Assembly: GCF_014652655.1 (NCBI RefSeq)
Contig: NZ_BMZF01000001.1
Span: forward strand, 584,329-648,328
Length of the DNA stretch: 64,000 bases
Source: Paramylibacter ulvae
Lineage (GTDB): Bacteria; Pseudomonadota; Alphaproteobacteria; Rhodobacterales; Rhodobacteraceae
Direction: 5' to 3'
Part shown: piece after piece, positions 36,559 to 44,603 of the stretch
How positions within the stretch are numbered: the first letter of the stretch is position 1
How the letters are laid out: the number at the start of each line of letters is the position of its first letter
Notes under the pieces: generated by a model
What the model was told of the DNA's origin: nothing
Database searches by the model: none
What the model saw: only the letters and a program-made list of their open reading frames with translations
Program-made: the position numbers and the translations under genes

Positions 36559-36571
36559 GATTTTTCCTTTC

Positions 36572-37207
36572 CTATATCCAACGGCCAAAACGCGCGAATG
36601 TTGTACCCTCGTCGCGGTGGCGCCCACCGACGCCAGCGGCCCAATATGCCGACGCTGCTGAAATCAGCAAAGCAGACGCAACCACAAAGGCGGAGATCAC
36701 GGAATATATCCGCACATTTTCCAAGGCTTGTTTGGAAATGTCGCCGTTCTCGGCAACTGTTCCTGTTTGATCACCTGGGATGATGACTGCGTTTGCAATG
36801 CTTGGTGCTGCGTCAATTGCAGGGCCGGCCGTTGATGAAATTGCAACCGCGCCCAACAAAACCGCAACCGCCCAGACGGTTAGCCCATGAATGCCATCAC
36901 GAATATCCACTTCGTCCGAATTGATCGGATCAATGCGTCGACGCATACGTCCCGCGATATAACCACCTGTGGCAAAGCTCGAAATCGTAGACCAGAGCAT
37001 CCATGAGCCGGTCGCCACAATGGCGGCAACCACGGAACCTGACCCTGTGTAGGGTGAAACAAGTGATAATCCCAAGGCCGCGCCAAAGGTTGAAAATACG
37101 TAAAAAATCGCCGCAGCAACGACCGCGCCAGATAGGATTGATGACCAATCCACATAACTGGTATCGCCGCCGTTGGCGTGAATGATATTTGGTGGTGTAT
37201 TTGTCAT
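36572..37207 (-). CDS. Four-helix membrane protein of the stress island (PhnA-like annotation group)
   Basis: This 211-residue protein has hydrophobic segments near residues 24-50, 60-85, 110-130 and 175-195. It begins with a hydrophilic stretch and the segment YVDWSSILSGAVVAAAIFYV, typical of membrane proteins often labelled PhnA-like in rhizobia; no enzymatic motif is seen. It is in a minus-strand run between two tiny membrane peptides, close to general-stress genes. I infer a role in envelope stress, without direct evidence. Confidence 0.7.
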   Translation of the reverse strand: MTNTPPNIIHANGGDTSYVDWSSILSGAVVAAAIFYVFSTFGAALGLSLVSPYTGSGSVVAAIVATGSWMLWSTISSFATGGYIAGRMRRRIDPINSDEVDIRDGIHGLTVWAVAVLLGAVAISSTAGPAIDAAPSIANAVIIPGDQTGTVAENGDISKQALENVRIYSVISAFVVASALLISAASAYWAAGVGGRHRDEGTTFARFGRWI

Positions 37208-37245
37208 AATCTATTCCTTTCAGAAAATTGAAAAAGATGCGTCAA

Positions 37246-37320
37246 TTATCCAATGCCAAGGAATGACAGGATCGCCATAACAACAACAACAAGACCGACA
37301 AGATAAATAATACCGTGCAT
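37246..37320 (-). CDS. Small hydrophobic membrane peptide (24 residues)
   Basis: The frame begins MHGIIYLVGLVVVVMAIL and ends SFLGIG, a single transmembrane helix. ATG 37320 follows AAAGGAGAA closely upstream. Similar peptides are common in Rhodobacterales near stress genes. It lies 38 bases before the 211-residue membrane protein and 76 bases after a near-consensus EcfG promoter. Confidence 0.6.
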   Translation of the reverse strand: MHGIIYLVGLVVVVMAILSFLGIG

Positions 37321-37392
37321 TATATTTCTCCTTTTGATTGGCGCCGCCCGAACCGTTCGACATGAACAATGCGCGGTAGCCATATGTAATTA

Positions 37393-37417
37393 AATGCTTA
37401 AACTTGCATTTGGTTCC
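37393..37417 (-). promoter_or_regulatory. Possible EcfG-type promoter (near-consensus)
   Basis: On the minus strand, GGAAC (37417-37413) is followed after 16 bases by CATT (37396-37393), one base off the CGTT consensus. It would drive the two small peptides and the 211-residue membrane protein. Confidence 0.4.
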
Positions 37418-37528
37418 AAAAAATATCTATAAAATTGGAACGCTGGATTAGGTTCACTTCGCCCACCAGCCAACACGCATCAGCGCGTTTTGGCTGCTGA
37501 CAGAGCCGTTAATAAAACGGGTGTTCGC

Positions 37529-37891
37529 CTATTTTTGATCCGATTTCATGCCCGTGTTCATGCCAAAAACAAACGCCTCTATCAGCTTTGATAGGTTGCT
37601 GTTTTCAGACGACGACGCGGATTGTGTGAAATTCATTTGATCGTGATGCGATGATTGTTCGACCGTGTGATGCCCCATCGTCAGCGAAAAAATCGTAAAG
37701 ATTACTGCGACACCGATGAAAGCAGCGCCAATAATCAGTGATGCCATCATAGGATCATAGGCCAGCGCCAGCCCCGTCCAGGCCGCCGCCGTAAAAAATC
37801 CAAAGCCGACAAGCACTGCAATGATCGCAAGTGCCGTCAGCGCGCTTTTCTTGGCAGCGCGCTGTGCGGATTGTTTGATGCCGTTCAACAT
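37529..37891 (-). CDS. YqjE-like membrane protein
   Basis: This 120-residue protein has two hydrophobic helices (near residues 18-40 and 50-72) between charged ends. It lies ten bases after a YqjD/DUF883-like gene, the same pairing as yqjD-yqjE in enterobacteria, and has the size of the phage-holin-superfamily-III/YqjE group. It probably belongs to the same EcfG-driven transcript. Function unknown. Confidence 0.65.
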   Translation of the reverse strand: MLNGIKQSAQRAAKKSALTALAIIAVLVGFGFFTAAAWTGLALAYDPMMASLIIGAAFIGVAVIFTIFSLTMGHHTVEQSSHHDQMNFTQSASSSENSNLSKLIEAFVFGMNTGMKSDQK

Positions 37892-37901
37892 CTGATCATC
37901 C

Positions 37902-38198
37902 TTATCGACGGCTCGCGGTCATGCCGACCAAAAAACCAATACCAGCGGCAATACCAAGCGCCATTGCAGGTTTTTCATTCACAAAATCATCGGCCTTGTG
38001 AACTGCGCGTTCTGCACCATGCTGAACCTTGGCCAATTGCGCCTCGCCAGTTTCGCGTGCGGATTGCGCAATTTGTTGGCCTTTGTTTTTGCCAACTTTA
38101 CCCATCATTTCCGTCAAATCGACCAAGTCGCCCTTTAACGTTTCAATCTGTTTAGCAAGATCTTCGGTCGTGGTTTTTTTAGCGTTAGCAGTAGCCAT
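37902..38198 (-). CDS. DUF883 (ElaB/YqjD-like) protein
   Basis: This 98-residue protein has a long amphipathic helix (about residues 10-70) and a C-terminal glycine-zipper membrane anchor (ALGIAAGIGFLVGMTASRR). Members of this family tether ribosomes to the membrane in stationary phase in E. coli. A consensus EcfG promoter (38260-38235, minus) precedes it, so it is a general-stress gene. It is divergent from the DUF1328 gene, which has its own EcfG promoter. Confidence 0.85.
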   Translation of the reverse strand: MATANAKKTTTEDLAKQIETLKGDLVDLTEMMGKVGKNKGQQIAQSARETGEAQLAKVQHGAERAVHKADDFVNEKPAMALGIAAGIGFLVGMTASRR

Positions 38199-38234
38199 TT
38201 TAAGTCTCCATTTTTTGTTCGTTCATGCAAGGTC

Positions 38235-38260
38235 AACGCTCATCGATCAAAAAAGGTTCC
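38235..38260 (-). promoter_or_regulatory. EcfG promoter for DUF883 gene
   Basis: GGAAC (38260-38256) and CGTT (38238-38235) on the minus strand are 17 bases apart, an exact match to the EcfG consensus. It lies 37 bases upstream of the DUF883 start. Confidence 0.75.
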
Positions 38261-38282
38261 AAAAAAAATTTAAAGAATTTTT

Positions 38283-38307
38283 GGAACCATGATGGTGATC
38301 AAGCGTT
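38283..38307 (+). promoter_or_regulatory. EcfG promoter for DUF1328-dps
   Basis: GGAAC (38283-38287) and CGTT (38304-38307) are 16 bases apart, an exact EcfG consensus. It is 48 bases before the DUF1328 start and back to back with the minus-strand EcfG promoter at 38235-38260. Confidence 0.75.
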
Positions 38308-38355
38308 GTTCTTACAGATTGCGCAAAACGCGCTTACACTTTGAAAGGATATAAA

Positions 38356-38526
38356 ATGTTATATTGGGCCGTCGTCTTTTTTCTTATTGCAATTGTCGCC
38401 GCATTCTTTGGTTTTGGCGGGATTGCAAGTGCGTCTGCAGGTATTGCACAGCTACTCTTTGTGATCTTTATCATCCTGTTTCTTGTCGTTGTATTCATGC
38501 GTCTTATGCAGGGCAAAGCACCCTAA
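38356..38526 (+). CDS. DUF1328 (YtjA-family) small membrane protein
   Basis: This 56-residue protein with two hydrophobic helices ([20 protein letters not shown], then [20 protein letters not shown]) is the classical YtjA/DUF1328 pattern. The start is ATG 38356 with AAAGGA upstream. It is driven by a consensus EcfG promoter and followed after 38 bases by dps, probably on one transcript. Confidence 0.88.
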   Translation: MLYWAVVFFLIAIVAAFFGFGGIASASAGIAQLLFVIFIILFLVVVFMRLMQGKAP

Positions 38527-38564
38527 CGATCACGCATTAAACATTCAATAAAAGGAGACAAATC

Positions 38565-39062
38565 ATGACAAAACCACTTAACGTTGTACCACATCAAACG
38601 GACATTGAAACAGATGTCAAAAACACCACCGATATTGCGAGCGCGTTACAAGATGCATTGTCGGACACCTATCATTTGATGTTCAAATCGCAGGCATATC
38701 ACTGGAATGTGGAAGGGCCGTTATTTTTCCCGATCCATAAACTGACCGAAGAGCATTACGAAGATCTGTTTGGTGCGATAGATGAATTGGCGGAACGCTT
38801 GCGCGCGCTTGGTCAACTCGCGCCGATCAATCTGACAAAAATGATTAAAGAATCGTGTTTGACGGAACCTGAAAAATCGCCCACCGCTGGTGAAATGGTA
38901 AGCCAACTTGCCGATGATCATATTCTGGTATCCACGCGCATGCACACGCTGGCGAAAATCGCAGGTGATAACAATGATATCGTCACCGAAGACATGGCCG
39001 TGGGGCGGTCACGTTTCCACGAACAAGCGGCGTGGATGCTGCGCGCGACAGCATCCCAATAA
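38565..39062 (+). CDS. dps: Dps-family DNA-protection ferritin
   Basis: This 165-residue ferritin-like protein has the Dps ferroxidase motif YHWNVEGPLFFPIHKL and the paired EEHYEDLFGAIDELAERLRA segment, whose His, Asp and Glu residues form the intersubunit iron site. It stores iron and shields DNA under oxidative or starvation stress. AAAGGAG precedes ATG 38565. It is downstream of the EcfG-driven DUF1328 gene and convergent with phyR, which fits a general stress effector. Confidence 0.92.
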   Translation: MTKPLNVVPHQTDIETDVKNTTDIASALQDALSDTYHLMFKSQAYHWNVEGPLFFPIHKLTEEHYEDLFGAIDELAERLRALGQLAPINLTKMIKESCLTEPEKSPTAGEMVSQLADDHILVSTRMHTLAKIAGDNNDIVTEDMAVGRSRFHEQAAWMLRATASQ

Positions 39063-39063
39063 T

Positions 39064-39876
39064 TTATGCGCTTAACGTTTCAGTCGATGCAAAAAACATC
39101 GCCTGACTAATCGCCAAGCTGACTTGCTCTTCTGTGTACGGCTTGGCGATCAAAAACGCCGGTTCGCGGCGTTCGCCTGTTAACAAACGCTCTGGAAATG
39201 CCGTGATGAAAATGACAGGAATATCGCCAAGTGCACCTAAAATTTCGCTCACCGCTTCGATACCAGATGAATTATCCGCAAGCTGAATGTCTGCCAGGAT
39301 TAAATTGGGGCGTTCTTTCTTGCTCAGTTCGACCGCTGCGGTATGTGTGCGCGCAACACCCGTGTTTGCATGACCCATTTGCGATATAATCCCTTGCAAA
39401 TCCATCGCGATGATTGCTTCATCTTCGATAATCATGATTTTTCCGCTAAAACTATTCGCCATTTCAGACAGGGCAATAGAAACATTTTCTTCTGCTTCTT
39501 TTGCGCTGACACCCATGATCAATCCGATGTTAGTGAATGAAAATCCTTCGATCACATGTAACAAGATTGCTTCGCGGGTGTTTGTGGTTAAATCCTGCAT
39601 ATGTTCATGCGCGCGCGCTTCCAGCGCGGTATCTGTGTTTGACACAGGGGCGCCGGTGGATGACCAGATACTGTGAAACGCACCAAATAATGCGACCTTT
39701 GGATTTGCGTATCGCGCTGCAGCCTCTGCATCGGCAATAATGGCCTCTAATGTTGCCTCTGCGAACCGGTCGCCCGTTTGCTGGTTTCCCGTTAGCGCAC
39801 GTGCATAGCGGCGCAAATAAGGTAAATTATCCGCAATCGAGGCTGCAAAATCGTTTGTATCATTGTTTTCCGACAT
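39064..39876 (-). CDS. phyR: PhyR, general stress response regulator
   Basis: This 270-residue protein has an N-terminal ECF-sigma-like domain (LPYLRRYARALTGNQQTGDR) and a C-terminal receiver (IMIIEDEAIIAMDLQGIISQ, phospho-acceptor Asp in LILADIQLAD, VIFITAFPERLLTG, KPYTEEQV). When phosphorylated it binds the anti-sigma factor NepR and frees EcfG. ATG 39876 is preceded by AAGG; a GTG at 39885 is a less likely start. It is divergent from nepR-ecfG and shares with it an almost palindromic EcfG promoter, giving positive feedback. Confidence 0.95.
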   Translation of the reverse strand: MSENNDTNDFAASIADNLPYLRRYARALTGNQQTGDRFAEATLEAIIADAEAAARYANPKVALFGAFHSIWSSTGAPVSNTDTALEARAHEHMQDLTTNTREAILLHVIEGFSFTNIGLIMGVSAKEAEENVSIALSEMANSFSGKIMIIEDEAIIAMDLQGIISQMGHANTGVARTHTAAVELSKKERPNLILADIQLADNSSGIEAVSEILGALGDIPVIFITAFPERLLTGERREPAFLIAKPYTEEQVSLAISQAMFFASTETLSA

Positions 39877-39902
39877 GGTTTTCACCTTTTTTATTATTTT
39901 CG

Positions 39903-39935
39903 GGAACCAAACGCTTGGTACATGCGTTGGGTTCC
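39903..39935. promoter_or_regulatory. Shared divergent EcfG promoter between phyR and nepR-ecfG
   Basis: On the plus strand GGAAC (39903-39907) and CGTT (39925-39928) are 17 bases apart. On the minus strand GGAAC (39935-39931) and CGTT (39913-39910) are also 17 apart. The two promoters overlap in the same 33 bases because the outer 12-base arms form an 11/12 inverted repeat (GGAACCAAACGC against GCGTTGGGTTCC). One EcfG holoenzyme can load in either direction, toward phyR or toward nepR-ecfG. Confidence 0.82.
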
Positions 39936-39982
39936 GAATAAAGTAAAATAAATCTTGGAAACCTTATGACCCTTTTAAGCAA

Positions 39983-40117
39983 ATGACAAAAAAGAATATC
40001 AAAAAACAGATCGATGAAAATTTGCGCCGTGTTTATCAAGACAAGGTGGAAGAAGAATTGCCCGACCGTTTCAAGGAACTTCTTGAGCAGTTGAAAAAAC
40101 AAGAGCAATCAAAATGA
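39983..40117 (+). CDS. nepR: NepR anti-sigma factor
   Basis: This 44-residue protein matches the NepR core: IDENLRRVYQDKVEEELPDR followed by FKELLEQLKKQE. It holds EcfG inactive until phosphorylated PhyR sequesters it. It is shorter than usual NepR (about 60 residues), lacking most of the flexible N- and C-terminal tails. It overlaps ecfG as ATGA and lies 48 bases after the shared EcfG promoter. Confidence 0.93.
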   Translation: MTKKNIKKQIDENLRRVYQDKVEEELPDRFKELLEQLKKQEQSK

Positions 40118-40671
40118 CCCATCAAGATCCAAGAGATCAGCTGGTGGAGCATCTGCCCGCTCTTCGCGGCTTTGCCATGAGCTTGACGCGAAATTCCTCT
40201 GCGGCCGATGATCTGGTCCAAGACACTATCGTCAAAGCATGGACAAAAATTGACACTTTCGAGGTGGGCACAAACCTGCGCGCGTGGTTATTTACGATCC
40301 TGCGCAACACATTTTATTCGGATCGGCGCAAAGCCAAACACGAAGTGGCCGATATTGATGGCATCCACACATCAAAGCTGGCGCAAAAACCCGATCACGA
40401 TGGGCGACTTGCACTCAAAGATTTCTGGGTAGCGTTTAAACAATTAAAGGATGAACAACGCGAAGCATTGATTTTGGTTGGTGCATCTGGTTTTTCTTAT
40501 GCCGAGGCCGCCCAAACCTGTGGCTGTGCCGTAGGCACAATCAAAAGCCGTGTAAACCGTGGGCGAGAACACCTCGCAGAGTTAATGGAACTTGATGACG
40601 ATGAAAGCCTAGAGTTAACCGATAATGCATCCATGGCTGTATTGAACGCAGCCAAAGGTTTCATCGCGTGA
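40114..40671 (+). CDS. ecfG: EcfG general stress sigma factor
   Basis: This 185-residue ECF sigma factor has region 2 (RGFAMSLTRNSSAADDLVQD, then LRAWLFTILRNTFYSDRRK) and region 4 (EALILVGASGFSYAEAAQTC, then GTIKSRVNRGREHL). Its setting between nepR and a HisKA_2 kinase, opposite phyR, identifies it as EcfG. It directs transcription from GGAAC-N16/17-CGTT promoters, several of which are within 5 kb. The start overlaps nepR by four bases, and the stop overlaps the kinase start as GTGA. Confidence 0.94.
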   Translation: MTHQDPRDQLVEHLPALRGFAMSLTRNSSAADDLVQDTIVKAWTKIDTFEVGTNLRAWLFTILRNTFYSDRRKAKHEVADIDGIHTSKLAQKPDHDGRLALKDFWVAFKQLKDEQREALILVGASGFSYAEAAQTCGCAVGTIKSRVNRGREHLAELMELDDDESLELTDNASMAVLNAAKGFIA

Positions 40672-42386
40672 ACCTGCGCAATTTGCCCCAAAACCTTGGC
40701 GTAAAAATCGCTGTGTTATTGTTAATCGCGCTCACCCCTGTTGGGTTAATTGCGGTCTGGCAAACCAACAAAGTAACGCAAATCACCGTCGCAACCGCCG
40801 AAACTGCGTTGATCAATCAAACCATCAATGATGCGCGCGAACAAAGCCAAGCGGTGCAAAATGCATTTGGTATGGCAAAGACGCTTGGTACTGCGGTGGT
40901 TGCGCTGTTGGATAATCCCCTTGCCTGCGCCAAAATCATGTCAACATTGGTGGATCAACGCGGCGTGGTTTCACGCGCAAGGTTCATAAATTTGAACGGT
41001 GCGGTTACCTGTACTTCTGCGCTCGATACCGAAAACAGCATACCAATTTCGCGTGTGCAAGACATGATCGACGATCCAAAAGAACGCGTTTATTGGTCTG
41101 TACCGTCGGACCAATCCCATTCATCTGATCTGTCAGTTGAAACGCCAATTTTTTCCGACGATCAATTGATCGGATACTTATCCCTGTCGCTCTTACCAGA
41201 TATCTATGCCTTTAAAAACCTGCCTCAAGATCAGAAAAAGCCCGATTTTTTGCTAACCTTTAATGACAGCGGGCAAATTTTAACAGCAAACACATCGCCA
41301 ATGGAAATTGCACCGCGCCTACCCGCAAACCAAACATTCAAAGACCTGTTTGGAACCGATGCACAAGTCTTTGCGGATCGCTCGCAATTTGGCGATGACT
41401 TTATTTATACCGTCGCACCGTTGATGTCTGATGCGGTTTATTCGATGGCCATTTGGCCAAATGACCGCATTACACTACGCTCAGAACGCATACGCCGCCT
41501 TGCGCTGGTTTTCCCACTTTTAATGGTTTTAGTTAGTATCTGTGTCGCATTTTTGGCCGTGCATCGGCTGGTCATTCGCCATGTTGATGATTTACGCCAA
41601 AAGATGCAGCGTTTTGCCGAAGGTGAACGCGAATTTCCAACAACACCGGAGATTCCCGCACCATCTGAAATTCGTGAAATAGAAGAAACATTCGCCGATA
41701 TGGCCGAACAAATCACCCATGAAGAAGCGGAAAACGAAAACCGAATTCACGAAAAAAATGTATTGTTGAAAGAGGTTCACCACCGCGTCAAAAATAATCT
41801 GCAATTGATCGTATCAATCATAAATTTGCAGATGCGAAAGTTGCACAGCCAAGAAGGCAAACAGGCGTTAAAACGTATCCAAGATCGCGTGATGGGCTTG
41901 GCTATGGTACATGGAAAACTATACGAAACCCCATCGTTAAGCAAAGTTCGCGCAGATGCGTTGCTGCGCGAAATTGTCGATAAACTATATGTTCTAGGTG
42001 AAACGGCCGATGCCACGATTGATCTGACGATGAACCTTGACGAAGTATCGCTCTATCCCGATCAAGCTGTGCCATTTTCATTGTTGTCGGCAGAGGCTGT
42101 CACAAATGCGCTGAAATACATCGGTACGCCAACGAATGATCAAAACATGTGGTTATCAATCACACTGGACGTTGCAGATGATGGTGAAAATATTCAACTT
42201 ATCATCGCCAATTCCGTCCCCGCACAGCCCAACACCACCACAACCGAAGAAGGCACCGGACTTGGTACACAGCTGATCTCAGCCTTTGTTTCACAGCTAG
42301 AGGCGCAATCATCCATAACAGATAACGGCGATAAGTATGCGCTGGCAATTTCATTTAAAAAACAAGCCTTTCAGGCAGATACTTGA
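40668..42386 (+). CDS. HisKA_2-type sensor histidine kinase of the general stress pathway
   Basis: This 572-residue membrane kinase has a first transmembrane helix near residues 12-31, an extracytoplasmic sensor of about 240 residues, a second helix near 275-300, a HAMP-like linker and a HisKA_2 domain with the phospho-histidine motif EVHHRVKNNLQLIVSIIN. It ends in a HATPase of the matching type (GTGLGTQLISAFVSQLEAQ). It is the likely PhyR kinase (PhyK/PakF-like). The start is GTG at 40668, coupled to ecfG. It should sense an envelope or small-molecule stress. Confidence 0.92.
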   Translation: MNLRNLPQNLGVKIAVLLLIALTPVGLIAVWQTNKVTQITVATAETALINQTINDAREQSQAVQNAFGMAKTLGTAVVALLDNPLACAKIMSTLVDQRGVVSRARFINLNGAVTCTSALDTENSIPISRVQDMIDDPKERVYWSVPSDQSHSSDLSVETPIFSDDQLIGYLSLSLLPDIYAFKNLPQDQKKPDFLLTFNDSGQILTANTSPMEIAPRLPANQTFKDLFGTDAQVFADRSQFGDDFIYTVAPLMSDAVYSMAIWPNDRITLRSERIRRLALVFPLLMVLVSICVAFLAVHRLVIRHVDDLRQKMQRFAEGEREFPTTPEIPAPSEIREIEETFADMAEQITHEEAENENRIHEKNVLLKEVHHRVKNNLQLIVSIINLQMRKLHSQEGKQALKRIQDRVMGLAMVHGKLYETPSLSKVRADALLREIVDKLYVLGETADATIDLTMNLDEVSLYPDQAVPFSLLSAEAVTNALKYIGTPTNDQNMWLSITLDVADDGENIQLIIANSVPAQPNTTTTEEGTGLGTQLISAFVSQLEAQSSITDNGDKYALAISFKKQAFQADT

Positions 42387-42399
42387 TCCATATTTTTTT

Positions 42400-42424
42400 G
42401 GAACTCTTTCTGGTTTGATGCGTT
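42400..42424 (+). promoter_or_regulatory. EcfG promoter for csbD
   Basis: GGAAC (42400-42404) and CGTT (42421-42424) are 16 bases apart, an exact EcfG consensus 31 bases before the csbD start. csbD therefore has its own stress promoter independent of the upstream kinase gene. Confidence 0.75.
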
Positions 42425-42455
42425 GAATCATTACACAGCAACAAAGGAGACCATT

Positions 42456-42656
42456 ATGAATTGGGACCAAATCGAAGGTAAATGGAAACAACTTAAAGGT
42501 AACGCCAAAGAACAATGGGGCGAGCTGACCGATGATGAGCTTGATCAAGCATCAGGCAAACGCGACAAGCTCGTTGGCTTGGTTCAAGAACGCTATGGCA
42601 AGGCAAAGTCAGAAGCGGAAAAAGAAGTTGATAGTTGGCTGGACCAAGTCAGCTAA
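42456..42656 (+). CDS. CsbD-family stress protein
   Basis: This 66-residue hydrophilic protein has the CsbD signature MNWDQIEGKWKQLKGNAKEQ, followed by WGELTDDELDQASGKRDKL. Family members are induced by general stress; the molecular role is unknown. AAAGGAGA precedes ATG 42456. A consensus EcfG promoter precedes it, and a hairpin follows at 42675-42698. Confidence 0.92.
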   Translation: MNWDQIEGKWKQLKGNAKEQWGELTDDELDQASGKRDKLVGLVQERYGKAKSEAEKEVDSWLDQVS

Positions 42657-42674
42657 TGCCGTTGAAAAAACACC

Positions 42675-42698
42675 AGGGGCGTGCAAATGCGCGCCCCT
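42675..42698 (+). terminator. Hairpin after csbD
   Basis: Perfect 7-bp arms AGGGGCG (42675-42681) and CGCCCCT (42692-42698) with a 10-base loop lie 19 bases past the csbD stop. The T-run is weak. Confidence 0.55.
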
Positions 42699-42830
42699 CG
42701 CTTATTCGCCAGTTTCGATCGCTGGCGATATTTGTTTGGGACCATCCCACCAACAAAATCGGCTCAGCGTTGTGAGCGTTCCCGTGCACCAGACCTCTTG
42801 CATCCAGAGCTGGTCCAAGCATAATAACGC

Positions 42831-42875
42831 TACGGCCCCTATCGGATTGGTATCAGCAATCCCGTTGGGGCCGTA
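42831..42875. repeat. Inverted repeat upstream of gntR-FGE operon
   Basis: The 9-bp arms TACGGCCCC (42831-42839) and GGGGCCGTA (42867-42875) enclose 27 bases that contain a TTGGTATC half-site like other GntR-FCD operators. It lies 68 bases before the gntR start and could be a leader stem-loop or operator scaffold. Confidence 0.45.
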
Positions 42876-42942
42876 ACGATCATATTTTCAAGACAAATTT
42901 CAAAAGTTAAGTTATTCACAACAAAGCACAAAAGGATTGATC

Positions 42943-43662
42943 GTGAAGGTAAAAGAACTGTTCAATAAAAATGACGAACTATCACGCCGTCCCAGTTTGG
43001 GCGAAGAAGCGGCGGATAAGTTGCGCGATATGATCCTTACGGAAAAATATCCCGCAGGCGAACAGTTACCTGAAACCGAGCTTGCCGATGCATTGGGCAT
43101 CAGCCGCACACCGCTGCGCGATGCGTTGCGTATTTTGGTCTCCGAAGGATTAGTTGTTCACCAAGGCGCGCGGCGCACGTTTTATGTGGCCGACCCGACC
43201 ATTGATGAACTGGCTGCCGACCTGTCCGTGATTGGCGCATTGGAGGGCCTGGCAGGCGAACAGGCCTGTGCCAATGCCAGCGATGAAATGCTTGCGGAAA
43301 TACAGACGCTCAACACCCAGATGCAAACACAAAAAGACACGCTTGCCCCCGTTGAATTATTCACCTTGGACATGACGTTTCATTGCAAAATAGTAGAGGC
43401 CGCGGGCAATCCATCCCTGACAGAAGCGCACCGCCAATTCAACGCGCGTTTGTGGCGCGCACGTTTTGTTTCTGCGAAAACACGATCGCGCCAACATAAT
43501 CAACAAAATATGCACCAGCGTATTGTTGATGCATTGATGGCACGCGACGCACAGGGCGCATCAGATGCGCTGCGTCAACACATGAACAACGCAGTTGATA
43601 ACATTAAACTGGCACTTGCAGAGCGCAACGCAACCCTTGCCAATCAATCCAAGCCAAACTGA
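42943..43662 (+). CDS. GntR (FCD) transcriptional regulator next to FGE
   Basis: This 239-residue regulator has a GntR winged helix (AADKLRDMILTEKYPAGEQL, then LGISRTPLRDALRILVSEGL) and an FCD domain (FTLDMTFHCKIVEAAGNPSL). The start is GTG 42943 with AAAGGA six bases upstream; TTG 42937 abuts that site. It is followed after five bases by a formylglycine-generating enzyme gene, so it may control sulfatase maturation in response to a sugar acid. Confidence 0.87.
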   Translation: MKVKELFNKNDELSRRPSLGEEAADKLRDMILTEKYPAGEQLPETELADALGISRTPLRDALRILVSEGLVVHQGARRTFYVADPTIDELAADLSVIGALEGLAGEQACANASDEMLAEIQTLNTQMQTQKDTLAPVELFTLDMTFHCKIVEAAGNPSLTEAHRQFNARLWRARFVSAKTRSRQHNQQNMHQRIVDALMARDAQGASDALRQHMNNAVDNIKLALAERNATLANQSKPN

Positions 43663-43667
43663 CTGAA

Positions 43668-44603
43668 ATGTCGTCCTGCTGTTCACCAACCCGTCAATCG
43701 GATACCACCGTCGCGCCGATTTCAAGACCAATGGATGCGGTATCTGCGGCCAGTGGCGACCAAGACCATAATGGCATTGCTGATATCCCAGGTGGGCAAT
43801 CATTTCTGGGAACAGATGACCCACAGTTGCCAATTGACGCAGAATCCCCACTTCGCAAAACACGGATCAAACCGTTTCGCATGGATCGCACCACCGTCAC
43901 CAACGCGCGTTTTGAAACATTCGTAAATGCGACAAACTATGTCACCGAACCCGAACGCATCGGCGATTCATTTGTGTTCAAAGGATTGTTGTCCGATGAT
44001 CAAAAAAACGCCCCCCAATTTAAATCCGCACCGTGGTGGCACGCAGTTGCGGGCGCATGTTGGCACGACCCCTTTGGCACGGGGCAATCCCCCGAACCCG
44101 ATCATCCCGTCGCGCATGTAACGTGGCATGACGCCAAAGCATTTGCCAAATGGGCGGGTGGACGATTACCGAGCGAGGCCGAATGGGAACACGCCGCGCG
44201 CGGTGGTTTGGCCGATGTACGTTTTCCTTGGGGGGATCATGAACCAAATGATACGGATTTCTTTCCGTGCAACATTTGGCAGGGGCAATTCCCCGATCAT
44301 AACACGGCGCAAGATGGATATTTTGCAACCGCTCCTGCGCAATCATATGAGCCCAATGGATATGGGTTATACAACATGGTCGGGAATGTCTGGGAATGGA
44401 CATCACAACCATTTAAAATTCGATCCCTCAAAAAGGATGTGATGGCCGCACATGCCGGCAAACAAGGTTTCAAACTTTTGAAAGGGGGATCGTTTTTATG
44501 CCACGCCAGCTATTGTTACCGATATCGCATCGCGGCGCGTTCTGGCACATCACCCGACAGCTCAACATCACACCAAGGGTTTCGTTTGGTTTATGGTACA
44601 TAA
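43668..44603 (+). CDS. Formylglycine-generating enzyme (sulfatase maturase)
   Basis: This 311-residue FGE-sulfatase (SUMF1) domain protein has both active-site cysteines: Cys278 and Cys283 in GGSFLCHASYCYRYR, with the same five-residue spacing as in characterised FGEs. It is followed by the conserved AARSGTSPDSS segment. It oxidises the Cys of CxPxR in sulfatases to formylglycine using copper and oxygen. The sulfatase at the left edge of the window has such a Cys. The N-terminus carries an extra Cys pair (SSCCSP). There is no sulfatase immediately next to it. Confidence 0.93.
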   Translation: MSSCCSPTRQSDTTVAPISRPMDAVSAASGDQDHNGIADIPGGQSFLGTDDPQLPIDAESPLRKTRIKPFRMDRTTVTNARFETFVNATNYVTEPERIGDSFVFKGLLSDDQKNAPQFKSAPWWHAVAGACWHDPFGTGQSPEPDHPVAHVTWHDAKAFAKWAGGRLPSEAEWEHAARGGLADVRFPWGDHEPNDTDFFPCNIWQGQFPDHNTAQDGYFATAPAQSYEPNGYGLYNMVGNVWEWTSQPFKIRSLKKDVMAAHAGKQGFKLLKGGSFLCHASYCYRYRIAARSGTSPDSSTSHQGFRLVYGT

